A stretch of 42,677 bases of DNA from Treponema sp. (GCA_031279555.1 JAITIK010000099.1:1-42677), one strand, 5' to 3'. Numbered from the stretch's first letter, positions 9,801 to 16,808 are shown. Numbers and translations: made by a program. Notes: generated by a model not told the origin, from the letters alone.

Positions 9801-10120
9801 TCAACGAGCGGAAGCGGGAAATCGCCACGTTGCGGGTGCTTGGGTTTCATCAAGGCGAGGCCGCCGCCTATATTTTCAAGGAGATCACGACGTTAAGCGT
9901 GATAGGCGCCGGAGCGGGCTTGTTTTTAGGCGTTCCGTTGCACCGGTTTATCATCGGCGTCGCGGAAAACGCTGATCTCATGTTCGGAAGGGACATTTCC
10001 GGTCTTGGTTTTGCGCTTTCCGGCCTTATCACGTTGCTTTTTTCAGCCGCTGTTGATCTTCTCATGTTGCCGAAACTGCGGAACATCAAAATGGCGGAAT
10101 CCATGAAAGGAGCGGAATAG
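6884..10120 (+). CDS. large FtsX-family ABC permease with central coiled coil
   Basis: A 1078-aa membrane protein of the MacB/FtsX permease superfamily. An N-terminal membrane segment (about 20-42) precedes an extracytoplasmic domain. Residues about 250-515 form a long Ala/Glu/Lys/Arg-rich coiled coil with repeated AxAEAEYEKG- and EIAxGEA-type heptads. Membrane segments follow near 550-580, 605-640 and 660-685, with MVSEERTQIGALKALGYRKR before one of them, the usual FtsX loop. A second extracytoplasmic domain leads to three C-terminal segments (about 940-1065) with the mirrored loop NINERKREIATLRVLGF. No ATPase partner is adjacent, although this type is normally paired with one. Lipoprotein release or efflux of a lipid or peptide are possible roles; none is shown. 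The Shine-Dalgarno is weak. Confidence 0.88.
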   Translation: MSKEIGGTYILTIIREIRGSLGRFMAIFGIVALGVGFLSGLLATTPDMLLSVDRYFDEASMMDVFVKGSMGLTQADEQELAALDAVDQVMGVYALDALVTVETDETLVARVYGLPLERMYLNKLEIVEGRMPQTPNECLVQQGGGRLATPPVGARISISEETLQYNDSLETLGGAFSVIEYTVVGIVKSPLFLSMEREPSTAGSGSLDIVVYIDRRCYSLAAYTDFFIALKDAAAMESFSPAYQELVDKAVEQIEAFGKERSVVRRREILAEAQTVAEQKKNEALAEAEAEYEKGKALAYGELARGRKRLAAAAAEIAAGEARIDEAEAQIENGKRQIAQGWERLAHEKAQAERELAVNEKAIADGEAEIAKAKRTLAESKAQLDAARDQVEKVRASRFLMMSKKTQESVAQYDAGIAAYNAGVQTVAEQEAALRRGRAELEEGRRRAEAEFASAEQELAAREADIAAGEAEIALNKQKLLDARKELVAGEARFAREKRNAESELRRGAEKIEDARSQTIEIAIPLPMWYVFDRNSNVGAAAYKSNAEKINDVAKVFPVFFLLIAALVALTTMTRMVSEERTQIGALKALGYRKRVILVKYLVYCGATGVAGSAAGMVIGFKALPIAIYNAFGTLYHLPPLVTVFNWGFGLIACALMLASTATATIFACYHSLWEKPSALMLPRAPKAGKRILLEYIGFIWKRMKFTHKVTARNLIRQKRHFFMTITGIAGCTALMVAGFGLRDSIVDIARTEFSDILLYDVRIELKSEAFDGIDSESRWIAVHSEAGFIKSGGERLRASLMIPQSADAFPDFINLKERKTKKALAFSEDSIVLTEKAAEQLGLNIGDAFVIEKANGKSGEFRLSGVTENYVGIYCYIGSAAYKSAFNQGDGEENLQFRTILAITGIHEERDQNVFTAKTLSNDAVMMLSFTSQTQVSYNNLLNSINFVVIILIVASGCLAMLVIYNLTNININERKREIATLRVLGFHQGEAAAYIFKEITTLSVIGAGAGLFLGVPLHRFIIGVAENADLMFGRDISGLGFALSGLITLLFSAAVDLLMLPKLRNIKMAESMKGAE

Positions 10121-10136
10121 CTTTCGCCTTGTGAGA

Positions 10137-10154
10137 ACGCGCGGTTCGGCGCGT
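10137..10154. terminator. small hairpin between convergent genes
   Basis: ACGCGC and GCGCGT flank a six-base loop between the ends of the permease gene and the tonB-like gene. There is no T run, so termination is only a guess from position. Confidence 0.25.
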
Positions 10155-10166
10155 GTTGAAACCGGA

Positions 10167-10805
10167 TCATCGCTTAATCTTAAACCGCACCGGATACCGG
10201 TAGCGTACCGCGACCGTGACGCCATTCGATTCAGCCGGAACAGCCGTTATGTCCTTGAATGCGTTCACCGCGGCTTCGGCGAAGCCGCAGTCAGAGGGAT
10301 CTTCCTTCAATACATTGATCCGCCTGATTTCTCCCTTATTGTCGATAAAAAGCTCCAGAATCACGGTGCCTTCGACGCCGGAACGCAGAGCGATGGCAGG
10401 GTACTCCGTATTTTTGCGTATCTGATCCTCGAACAATACCGGCGGCGCCGATATTTTATGTTGGGGAAGAAACTCTATGGCAGGCTCAATATCCACAGGT
10501 TCAATATTGTACACCGCAGATTCAGGCTCGCCTATCACCTGATCTGCGGGCGGTTCATCGGTTGCGATCATGTTTTCCGCGACTGCGGATACGGTTTTTT
10601 GCGAAGGAACCGCTTTGCGGGGGGGTGGCGGCGGAAGCGGCGGTGGCGGCGTGTCTTCCCGAATATCCGCCAGTTTCATCACGTTAGGCGCGGGCTCTTC
10701 ATTTGAGATCACTGCATTCATCTTAAACGCCACAAAAAAGATGAGAAAGGCATGTAAAGCGCCGGCAAATATAAAAATGATAAGCCTTGTTCTACTTGTA
10801 TTCAT
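10167..10805 (-). CDS. TonB-family energy-transducing protein
   Basis: A 212-aa protein that would couple inner-membrane energy to outer-membrane receptors. It has an N-terminal anchor (LIIFIFAGALHAFLIFFVAF, residues about 7-26), a proline tract with PPPPLPPPPP spanning the periplasm, and a C-terminal TonB domain: YPAIALRSGVEGTVILELFI, then GEIRRINVLKEDP, then the terminal strand VAVRYRYPVRFKIKR. The start is set at the ATG at 10805 (MNTSRTRL); an in-frame GTG at 10856 would place 17 extra residues before the anchor. No exbB, exbD or receptor gene is adjacent. Confidence 0.88.
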   Translation of the reverse strand: MNTSRTRLIIFIFAGALHAFLIFFVAFKMNAVISNEEPAPNVMKLADIREDTPPPPLPPPPPRKAVPSQKTVSAVAENMIATDEPPADQVIGEPESAVYNIEPVDIEPAIEFLPQHKISAPPVLFEDQIRKNTEYPAIALRSGVEGTVILELFIDNKGEIRRINVLKEDPSDCGFAEAAVNAFKDITAVPAESNGVTVAVRYRYPVRFKIKR

Positions 10806-10854
10806 TACAGTTAATGCGTATACATTACCGGTTTTCACTAAAAAAGGCAATGAC

Positions 10855-10901
10855 ACAAAAAAAAATACCGTCGCCGAAAGGAGGAGAACGGCAACGGTAT
10901 T
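10855..10901 (-). terminator. rho-independent terminator after the PHP gene
   Basis: Read on the minus strand, ATACCGTTGCCG pairs with CGGCGACGGTAT across a 12-base loop, with one mismatch, and is followed by a run of nine T residues. It lies between the PHP gene stop (10985) and the tonB-like start (10805), separating the two units. Confidence 0.85.
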
Positions 10902-10984
10902 ACATATATCTTATAGGAGGAATGTACTATAATAAACAGTATAAGGGTATAAACGTTACACGGTATAAACTTTTTTATGTTTTT

Positions 10985-11725
10985 TTACGCTTTTTTATAC
11001 GAGGGTCTCCTCCGCAACGCCTTTGTCAAAGCCGCCATGTCCGCTTCTCCTTCCCAACCATGCGGGGCAAGCTCCTCCATGCTAATATCCAGCGAAAAAG
11101 GACGCCGCGCCACATGCTCAGGGTAATGGGCGTCCGACGAGGTGGTGAGCGGATAGCCCAACGTGTCAATTGAGGGGGGCAGCCGCACGCATTCCAGCGC
11201 GGCCCAAGGGCCGGGAACCACCACGCCGAGTTGGCTTGTCATGGAAAACGCCGGACGATCAACATGCGCGGGAATCACGATGCCACCATATTCCGCGACT
11301 TTGCCGCCTATCTGATCTACCGATAAGTCAAGCGGGTTCACTAAATAATACTCAACCTCGCCTTCAATATCGTCATGCTCGTCAACAAACACCTGATCTC
11401 CGGTCTTTTCAGGATCGTTTGGAAAAGGCGTGAGAATAGAATAGGCGTATTCGCTGAAGGCAAGGCTTGCCTCAAGGCTTGTAAACAGGCACACCACATG
11501 AATTTCTTCTGAAGTTGTGGCTTCCATGCCGAAAATCGGGAGAATGTTGTATTGGGGGCAGACCTTTGCGAACGCCGGACAGTTCAAGCTCGAATTGTGA
11601 TCTGTGAGCGCGAGGACTTCAACTCCTTTTGACGACGCCAGTTCCGCCAAGAAATGGGGGCTTAAATCAAGAGACCCGCACGGAGAAAGACAGGAATGGT
11701 TGTGAAAATCGGCTAAAAGCGGCAT
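10985..11725 (-). CDS. PHP-domain metal-dependent phosphoesterase
   Basis: A 246-aa protein with the four PHP metal-binding motifs: DFHNHS at residues 6-11, LTDHNS near 40, GMEATT near 66 with ExxxH, a later histidine in IPAHVDRP, and SDAHYPEH near the C-terminus. The family hydrolyses phosphomonoesters or phosphodiesters using bound metals. Substrate is not evident: stand-alone PHP proteins of this size include nucleoside bisphosphate phosphatases and unknowns. It is monocistronic, with its own extended -10 box and terminator. There is no Shine-Dalgarno, and the -10 box ends six bases before the ATG. Confidence 0.88.
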   Translation of the reverse strand: MPLLADFHNHSCLSPCGSLDLSPHFLAELASSKGVEVLALTDHNSSLNCPAFAKVCPQYNILPIFGMEATTSEEIHVVCLFTSLEASLAFSEYAYSILTPFPNDPEKTGDQVFVDEHDDIEGEVEYYLVNPLDLSVDQIGGKVAEYGGIVIPAHVDRPAFSMTSQLGVVVPGPWAALECVRLPPSIDTLGYPLTTSSDAHYPEHVARRPFSLDISMEELAPHGWEGEADMAALTKALRRRPSYKKA

Positions 11726-11731
11726 GGTGTG

Positions 11732-11740
11732 AGTATATCA
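11732..11740 (-). promoter_or_regulatory. extended -10 box of the PHP gene, predicts leaderless mRNA
   Basis: TGATATACT on the minus strand, with TATACT ending six bases before the start codon at 11725. Identical to the element before the ABC gene at 2572-2580. Confidence 0.6.
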
Positions 11741-12013
11741 CGATTTTTATTTGCTTGTATAGCCGATTCTTCTTGCGCTTCTTGGACATCCCGGAAACTT
11801 TCGTTTTCCGGTATTTACATAAGGGAAGAATCAAGAAAATAAAGCCAGAGACAGCTAAAAGTGAAAATGAAATAGAAAGAAGAGATGACATTGAGTTTGA
11901 AATAATAATGTTTGGAGCGGTCTATGCTGTTGAATGAGAGCGTGGTGTAAAGGAGCGATACCACGAGGCTTAGTCTCATCAGAAGAAAGAATATGACCTT
12001 TGACATTCTTCGA

Positions 12014-12042
12014 TTGACTTTTTTTCGCAACAAAGGCATTAT
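12014..12042 (+). promoter_or_regulatory. adk promoter, predicts leaderless mRNA
   Basis: TTGACT (12014-12019), a 17-base spacer and CATTAT (12037-12042), ending seven bases before the adk ATG at 12050. No Shine-Dalgarno is present. The gap from the PHP start to here holds only short unconvincing frames. Confidence 0.6.
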
Positions 12043-12049
12043 ATAACGC

Positions 12050-12679
12050 ATGAAATTAATCTTTTTAGGTCCTCCGGGAGCAGGCAAGGGAACGCTTGCG
12101 GTCCGGGTAAAGGAAATCCTCAACGCGCCCCATATCAGTACCGGAGCGATATTCAGGGAGGCCATTGCGGCGAAAACCTCTTTGGGACTCAAGGTAAAAG
12201 CCATCATTGATTCGGGAAAGCTCGTCGATGATGAGGCAACCATCGCGCTGGTAAAAGAACGGCTCGCGCAAGCCGACGCGCAGAAAGGCTACATTTTGGA
12301 CGGTTTCCCCCGCACCATAGCCCAAGCGGAGGCGCTTGCGACGTTTTCCACAGTGGATAAGGTCGTCAACTTCGATATACCGGATCCCGGCGTCATAGAG
12401 CGGCTTTCAGGCAGACGTGTGTGCAGGAAATGCGGGTTTAACTGGCACACAGTTTTCAACCCGCCCAAGCAAGAGAATGTCTGCGATACGTGCGGCGGCG
12501 AAGTTTACATCCGCGACGACGATAAGCCTGACGCCATTGGCAAGCGGCTTGAGGTCTACCGCGAACAGACCGCTCCGCTCATCGCCTTTTACCGCGCAAA
12601 AGGACTCTTGGTCGATATTGACGCAAGCCCCATGGTCGATGAAATCCTCATAAGCTTCAAAAAAGCGGTTGGGCTGTAA
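12050..12679 (+). CDS. adk: adenylate kinase, zinc-LID type
   Basis: Interconverts AMP plus ATP and two ADP. It has the P-loop GPPGAGKGT at residues 7-15, the AMP-binding STGAIFR at 30-36, DGFPRT at 84-89 and a long LID. The LID carries C125-x2-C128 and C145-x2-C148, which in other bacteria bind a structural zinc. Length 209 aa is normal. One difference from the usual family is GAIFR where many have GDMLR. It is monocistronic, with its own promoter and terminator, and appears leaderless. Confidence 0.95.
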   Translation: MKLIFLGPPGAGKGTLAVRVKEILNAPHISTGAIFREAIAAKTSLGLKVKAIIDSGKLVDDEATIALVKERLAQADAQKGYILDGFPRTIAQAEALATFSTVDKVVNFDIPDPGVIERLSGRRVCRKCGFNWHTVFNPPKQENVCDTCGGEVYIRDDDKPDAIGKRLEVYREQTAPLIAFYRAKGLLVDIDASPMVDEILISFKKAVGL

Positions 12680-12691
12680 GCCTTATACGAG

Positions 12692-12727
12692 AACGCCTCC
12701 ACCGGAAGTGTTGTCGAGGCGTTTTTC
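12692..12727 (+). terminator. adk terminator
   Basis: AACGCCTC (12692-12699) pairs with GAGGCGTT (12716-12723) and is followed by TTC after a run of five T. Position just after the adk stop fits intrinsic termination. Confidence 0.75.
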
Positions 12728-12741
12728 TGCTTCCGAAAACC

Positions 12742-13089
12742 TCACTTCTTCGCGGGGATCGCGTTTCGCACCGCTTCAAGGAAGCCTCGGCTGGATTCGG
12801 TGGCGCCAGAAATGGCGTCCAGATCCGTGGAATTGGACTCAAGTATTGACTCGGCAAGGCTTTCCATCGCCACGCCGCCGATAAATTCATCGTCTTTGTG
12901 GTCGATCACTTCTATTGATTGAATGCCGTTGCTGTTTGAATGCACCAGCGCCCGAATAAGCCCCCGGTACCCTCGCCCCGCGCCTTCCAGCACGCTCTCC
13001 GGCTCAACGGCGGTTGCGGACGTCGAACCCACGCAGGCTGTTATCATGGAAGCGCAGAGAAAAGATAGAAACAACAGATTTGTGTTCAT
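12742..13089 (-). CDS. FMN-binding-domain lipoprotein
   Basis: A 115-aa protein with a short signal peptide ending in the lipobox ITAC (Cys 19), so it is probably a lipoprotein. The rest is one FMN_bind domain: a GYRGLIRALVHS strand, IQSIEVIDHKDDE, and near the end DAISGATESSRG. The SGAT motif is where FMN is covalently joined to Thr by an ApbE/Ftp-type transferase in NqrC and RnfG. It therefore likely carries electrons in the periplasm. The start is the ATG at 13089, because the -10 box lies directly upstream; an upstream in-frame start at 13149 would bury the signal peptide. It may serve the Rnf-like complex encoded 20 kb away; this is inference. Confidence 0.82.
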   Translation of the reverse strand: MNTNLLFLSFLCASMITACVGSTSATAVEPESVLEGAGRGYRGLIRALVHSNSNGIQSIEVIDHKDDEFIGGVAMESLAESILESNSTDLDAISGATESSRGFLEAVRNAIPAKK

Positions 13090-13094
13090 AGTAT

Positions 13095-13100
13095 ATAATA
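13095..13100 (-). promoter_or_regulatory. -10 box of the FMN lipoprotein gene, predicts leaderless mRNA
   Basis: TATTAT on the minus strand ends five bases before the ATG at 13089. The -35 region is weak. There is no Shine-Dalgarno. Confidence 0.5.
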
Positions 13101-13167
13101 GTACGGGATTGGCGAGTGAAACGCTTTTTGATTTCTCAACGCAACGCAAATTACTTCGCTTTTTCTC

Positions 13168-13196
13168 TTGACAAGCCGGAAAAACAGCTTCATCAT
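13168..13196 (+). promoter_or_regulatory. promoter of the EF-G-like gene
   Basis: Perfect TTGACA (13168-13173), a 17-base spacer and CATCAT (13191-13196). The leader would be about 27 bases and includes AGGAG before the ATG at 13230. Confidence 0.45.
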
Positions 13197-13229
13197 AGCT
13201 ATAACACTTTATCTATTAGGAGTTGATTA

Positions 13230-15317
13230 ATGAGTTACGGTATTGATGCCATTAAGAATGTTTCTATTGCCGGACATGGAGGAACCGGCAAGACCACCCT
13301 GTTTGAACATTTGCTCTATGCAGGCGGGGTGATTCAAAAAGCTGAACCAGTTGAATCCGGTAGAACCGTTTCGGATTCAAGCCTTGAAGAAATTGAGCGG
13401 AAAATCTCAATTCATACGGCTTTGGCGTATATTACGCGGAATGGCAAAAAAATCAATTTTTTTGATACGCCCGGATCTCCGGATTTTACCGGAGATGTGA
13501 TACTCTCATTCAGAGCGTGTGATATTGCCGCTCTGACCGTTGACGGACGCTCCGGCGTACAGATAGAAACCATAAAACTATGGCGGAATCTTGAGGAAGG
13601 ACAGAAACCGCGAGGTATTTTTGTTACCCGCCTTGATGAGGATCGGGCGGATTTTGATAAAACCCTGCGCGATATAAAAGATAAATGTAAAATAACGCCG
13701 GTACCGGTTGCCCTGCCTATGGGCGCGGGCGCGGCGTACAAAGGCGTTATTGATGTGCTGAACGAGAAGGCGTATTTTGTACAGGGCGATGGAAGCGCCC
13801 TTGAGAAAGACGGCGCGATTCCGGCGGAATACGCGGAAGCGGTGGCGGAGGCGCGGGAACGGCTCATTGAGGCTGCGGCTGACGGAGATGATACGCTCAT
13901 GGATCGCTACCTTGAAAAAGGATCGCTTGACGCCGAAGAAATGCACAGGGGTCTCATTGAGGCCATTGCGGATCATAAATATGTGCCGGTGTTCACCGGT
14001 TCGGCGATGAAGAATTCCGGCCTTATTCCGTTTTTGGACTTCATCGCCGATATTGCGCCTTGTCCAAAAACCGCAAAAGACATTGTAGTTGACGGGGAAG
14101 GCAATAAGCGGGATATTTCCATGGATCCTTCGCAGCCGCTGGCGGCGCTTGTCATAAAGACAACCTACGATCAATTTTCCGGCAAACTTTCATGGGTAAA
14201 AATTATCAATGGAACGCTTTCCGGGGATTCCGAAGTGTACAATGTGTCCGAGAACAAAAAAGAACGTATTGGGAAACTTTTCTTCTGCCAAGGCAAGCGG
14301 ATTGAGGAGACGTCCGAAATCAGAACCGGCGATGTCGGCGTCATCGCCAAATCCGCAAGCCTCAAGACCAACGATACGATTACGTCAAGCGCTTCGTCCT
14401 TCACCTTTTTGCCTTTGCGCCTGCCCGAACCGGTTCACTCGGTGGCGGTGAACGCCGCGGCCAAAAAAGACGATGACAAACTGGGCGCGGCGCTTATCCG
14501 CGCCGCTGAAGAAGATTTGACGTTCCGCTATACGTTTAACGCGGAAACCAAGGAAGCCGTCATTTCCGGTATGGGCGAACTGCACGTCAATATTATTCTG
14601 GATAAAATTAGAGCGTCCCACAAAATGGAGGTTGAGACGCGCGTTCCCCGCGTTCCGTACCGTGAAACAATTACAAAAAAAGCGACCGCCGAATATACGC
14701 ACAAGAAACAGAGCGGCGGTCACGGTCAGTTTGGGAGGGTGACGATTGAAATCTTGCCGCTTCCCCGAGGCGAACAGTACAAGTTCAACAACAAGATTTT
14801 CGGCGGCGCCGTTTCCAAAGGCTATATTCCCGGCATTGAAAAAGGCATCCATGACGCTATGGAACGCGGCGTCATGGCGCAGTATCCGGTGGTTGATGTG
14901 GAGGTGAGCCTGCTTGACGGCAAGGAACATCCGGTTGACTCAAACGAACTTTCATTCAGACTTGCCGCCCGCAATGCGTTTCGTGATGCCATGAAACACG
15001 CGGCCCCGGCTTTGCTTGAACCCATCACCAATTTGACGGTCTTTGTGGAAGACAAATATTTGGGCGATGTGATGAGCGATCTTTCCGGCAAGCGCGGCAA
15101 GATTTTAGGGCAGGACACGGTTGGCGGCATCGGCGAGATCAGGGCGCAAGTTCCCCAGTCCGAGTTGCTCCGGTACTCCATAGATTTGCGATCCATCACG
15201 AGCGGCACCGGCTCTTTCAGCGTTGAGTTCGACCACTATGCGCCGATTTCCGGCAAGATCGCCGACGAGGTGATCAAGGCGGCCGCCGCGTTCCATGTCC
15301 ACGAAGAGGAAGATTAA
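13230..15317 (+). CDS. EF-G-like translational GTPase, second paralogue type
   Basis: A 695-aa protein with the five-domain layout of elongation factor G. It differs from canonical EF-G at the nucleotide site: the P-loop reads GHGGTGKTT (residues 15-23) instead of AHIDAGKTT; the switch II reads DTPGSPDF (79-86), so the catalytic histidine of DTPGHVDF is a serine; and the guanine motif reads TRLD (133-136) instead of NKMD. Domain IV keeps HKKQSGGHGQFGRV and RVPYRETI. These changes match the FusA2/EF-G2-like group, whose role is unclear (possible regulator or ribosome-bound factor). AGGAG lies eight bases before the start. Single-gene unit. Confidence 0.88.
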   Translation: MSYGIDAIKNVSIAGHGGTGKTTLFEHLLYAGGVIQKAEPVESGRTVSDSSLEEIERKISIHTALAYITRNGKKINFFDTPGSPDFTGDVILSFRACDIAALTVDGRSGVQIETIKLWRNLEEGQKPRGIFVTRLDEDRADFDKTLRDIKDKCKITPVPVALPMGAGAAYKGVIDVLNEKAYFVQGDGSALEKDGAIPAEYAEAVAEARERLIEAAADGDDTLMDRYLEKGSLDAEEMHRGLIEAIADHKYVPVFTGSAMKNSGLIPFLDFIADIAPCPKTAKDIVVDGEGNKRDISMDPSQPLAALVIKTTYDQFSGKLSWVKIINGTLSGDSEVYNVSENKKERIGKLFFCQGKRIEETSEIRTGDVGVIAKSASLKTNDTITSSASSFTFLPLRLPEPVHSVAVNAAAKKDDDKLGAALIRAAEEDLTFRYTFNAETKEAVISGMGELHVNIILDKIRASHKMEVETRVPRVPYRETITKKATAEYTHKKQSGGHGQFGRVTIEILPLPRGEQYKFNNKIFGGAVSKGYIPGIEKGIHDAMERGVMAQYPVVDVEVSLLDGKEHPVDSNELSFRLAARNAFRDAMKHAAPALLEPITNLTVFVEDKYLGDVMSDLSGKRGKILGQDTVGGIGEIRAQVPQSELLRYSIDLRSITSGTGSFSVEFDHYAPISGKIADEVIKAAAAFHVHEEED

Positions 15318-15328
15318 TCTATAACAGA

Positions 15329-15370
15329 GGAAAAGCGGGCGGGCGTACTTTTGGGCTTAACCGCTTTTCC
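15329..15370 (+). terminator. hairpin after the EF-G-like gene
   Basis: GGAAAAGCGG (15329-15338) pairs perfectly with CCGCTTTTCC (15361-15370) over a 22-base loop, 12 bases after the stop codon. No T run follows, so its role as terminator is uncertain. Confidence 0.45.
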
Positions 15371-15491
15371 CGGAGCCTATGGCGGCGCCTGTAGTGTCAT
15401 ATCAGTTTGAATGGAGGCTCGTTCCGCAAGGAAATTTATAATAGCGTCTGGTCTGACTTCAAATTTCTGCAAGCGCAGCCTGTTTCAAATG

Positions 15492-15692
15492 TCAAATTTG
15501 TTCACAACGATCCGCTTTTTCCATAGGGCGATGCGACGGATTTCTGAGCTGAACCTTTTGACGAGAGCGACAATTGTTAGTCGCGCCGGTGAATTGAAGC
15601 GGCCATTTTTGAATCTGGTTAATCTGGATGCGGATGAAATTGCCGCCAACGCTTTCAAAGCTTCCGCCGTCCTGTAGCGCGTCACTTTTCAT
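15492..15692 (-). CDS. possible small protein of 66 residues
   Basis: The ATG at 15692 is preceded by AGGAG at five to six bases, the only reason to propose it. The product (begins MKSDALQDGGSFESVGG) has no motif I recognise and a composition only partly protein-like. It could equally be a remnant in a roughly 600-base gap made of palindromes. The rest of that gap, 15371-15491, shows nothing. Confidence 0.25.
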   Translation of the reverse strand: MKSDALQDGGSFESVGGNFIRIQINQIQKWPLQFTGATNNCRSRQKVQLRNPSHRPMEKADRCEQI

Positions 15693-15790
15693 AAAAACTC
15701 CTGCGATCCTGTACCCACAGCACACGTCCCGCATAGGCCGCATGATTCTTCGCCTTGATTGAAAATAGTATATAAAAATCATGTAAGAAG

Positions 15791-15828
15791 AATGAACCTC
15801 CCCGCTCTTCAGGGCGGGGAGGTTCATT
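15791..15828. repeat. perfect 15-bp hairpin
   Basis: AATGAACCTCCCCGC (15791-15805) and its exact complement (15814-15828) flank an eight-base loop. The stem is GC-rich in the middle with AT ends, so it could end transcription in both directions. An AT-rich palindrome (near 15840-15861) and family A copy 2 follow at once. Hairpins with CCCCGC/GCGGGG stems also mark ends of IS200/IS605 elements, but no transposase is nearby. Confidence 0.7.
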
Positions 15829-15865
15829 TAATACAGCAATTTTATTTATATAAATATAAAACATA

Positions 15866-15910
15866 GAGCCTTTCCCAAAACGCGCAAAGCGACAGTTTTG
15901 GAAAAGGCTC
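15866..15910. repeat. dispersed palindrome, family A, copy 2
   Basis: GAGCCTTTCCCAAAAC (15866-15881) pairs with GTTTTGGAAAAGGCTC (15895-15910), 16 bp with one G-U pair. Core CCAAAACGCG is shared with copy 1 at 2647. It lies just beyond the stop of the HU-like gene. Confidence 0.7.
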
Positions 15911-15935
15911 CATACGTACTGTTTTTATCAACCGG

Positions 15936-16340
15936 TTAAGCCGTCGGCGTTTCAGTTGTCTCCACGGGCGTTTCAAAAGTTATATCTTCAAGATTACGTT
16001 TAAGATCGGCGGCCGGCAAAAACAGCAGCTTTACCCCCTTTACGTGCCGGGCGTTCAGTTCTTCCGGCGTTGCCGTCCCTTCGCTGGAAACCGAAACGCG
16101 GAACGAGCCAAACCCTTCAAGATTCACCGACTGCCCCAGTTTGAGGAAAACCGGCAAAACTTCAACTAAATTGGAAAGAACGCTCTGCACGTCCCCCAGG
16201 GAAAGCGCCGACCGTCCCTCTATTTCTTTCGCGATGTCCTTAATTCCTACCGTCCCCGATTTTTCCTGCGTCAAATACCATTTTGACTGGGTTGCATCCT
16301 GGGGATTCTTCCTCTGAATTTTTTTGAGCCAAAGCGCCAT
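15936..16340 (-). CDS. HU/IHF-like DNA-binding protein
   Basis: A 134-aa protein related to the HU superfamily, of the longer variant with an N-terminal extension (ALWLKKIQRKNP). Recognisable parts are GIKDIAKEIEGRSALSLGDV with the helix-turn region, VLSNLVEVLPVFLKLGQSV and NLEGFGSFRVSV, which matches the HU beta-ridge start (V-x-L-x-G-F-G-x-F). The usual arm tip NPxT is not seen. It probably bends or coats DNA. The ATG at 16340 has AAAGGAGG at six bases; the longer frame upstream is ignored. Its promoter is at 16372-16400, directly next to a large palindrome array. Confidence 0.82.
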   Translation of the reverse strand: MALWLKKIQRKNPQDATQSKWYLTQEKSGTVGIKDIAKEIEGRSALSLGDVQSVLSNLVEVLPVFLKLGQSVNLEGFGSFRVSVSSEGTATPEELNARHVKGVKLLFLPAADLKRNLEDITFETPVETTETPTA

Positions 16341-16371
16341 ATACGCCTCCTTTGCGTTAAAATATGCCTCT

Positions 16372-16400
16372 ACTATGGCATAGCGCCGTGAAAAGGTCAA
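16372..16400 (-). promoter_or_regulatory. promoter of the HU-like gene
   Basis: TTGACC (16400-16395), a 17-base spacer and CATAGT (16377-16372) on the minus strand. The 22-bp repeat array begins 12 bases upstream of the -35 box, a position where bound protein or a curved array could control this promoter. Confidence 0.55.
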
Positions 16401-16412
16401 GCGATTTTGTTA

Positions 16413-16718
16413 CGAGGCGCGGCGCTCTGCGCCCGGAGGCGCGCACGTCTGCGCCCGGAGGCGCGCAACCCTCCGCGCAGAGGCGCAACCCTCCGCCCGG
16501 AGGCGCGGCGCTCTGCGCCAAGAGACGCGCAACTCTCCGCCAAGAGATGCGCATCTCTGCGCCCAGAGATGCGCAACTCTCCGCCAAGAGACGCGCATCT
16601 CTCCGCCCAGAGATGCGCAACCCTCCGCCCGGAGACGCGCATCTCTGCGCCAAGAGATGCGCATCTCTCCGCCAAGAGATGCGCATCTCTCCGCCCGGAG
16701 ACGCGCGTCTCTCCGCCC
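16413..16718. repeat. 14-copy tandem array of a 22-bp near-palindrome
   Basis: I count 14 units, thirteen of 22 bp and one of 20 bp (16479-16498), filling 306 bp with no gaps. Each is a 16-bp near-palindrome, best copies AGAGATGCGCATCTCT (perfect, for example at 16543, 16653 and 16675), followed by a six-base spacer CCGCCA, CCGCCC, GCGCCA or GCGCCC. Units at the HU-gene end (16413-16520) are the most diverged (AGAGGCGC or GGAGGCGC); those at the other end are most uniform, though the last unit (16697-16718) is again a variant. Long frames are open on both strands across it only because the unit lacks stops. It sits between the lipoprotein gene stop and the HU-like promoter. Confidence 0.95.
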
Positions 16719-16808
16719 CGCAAGGGGGCGAGAAAAACATACGGCCTTTTTGGGAGACGCGGGGGTCTTGCCTCAATGACCTCCGTGTTCGCCGGGAAGG
16801 GCGCTCCG

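Noticed and set aside
11815-12243. 142-residue minus-strand frame overlapping adk
   Set aside because: Covers the adk promoter and start; composition is that of a shadow frame.
16413-16718. CRISPR array
   Set aside because: The repeats are contiguous and the six-base spacers are themselves repeated; there are no unique 30-base spacers and no cas genes.
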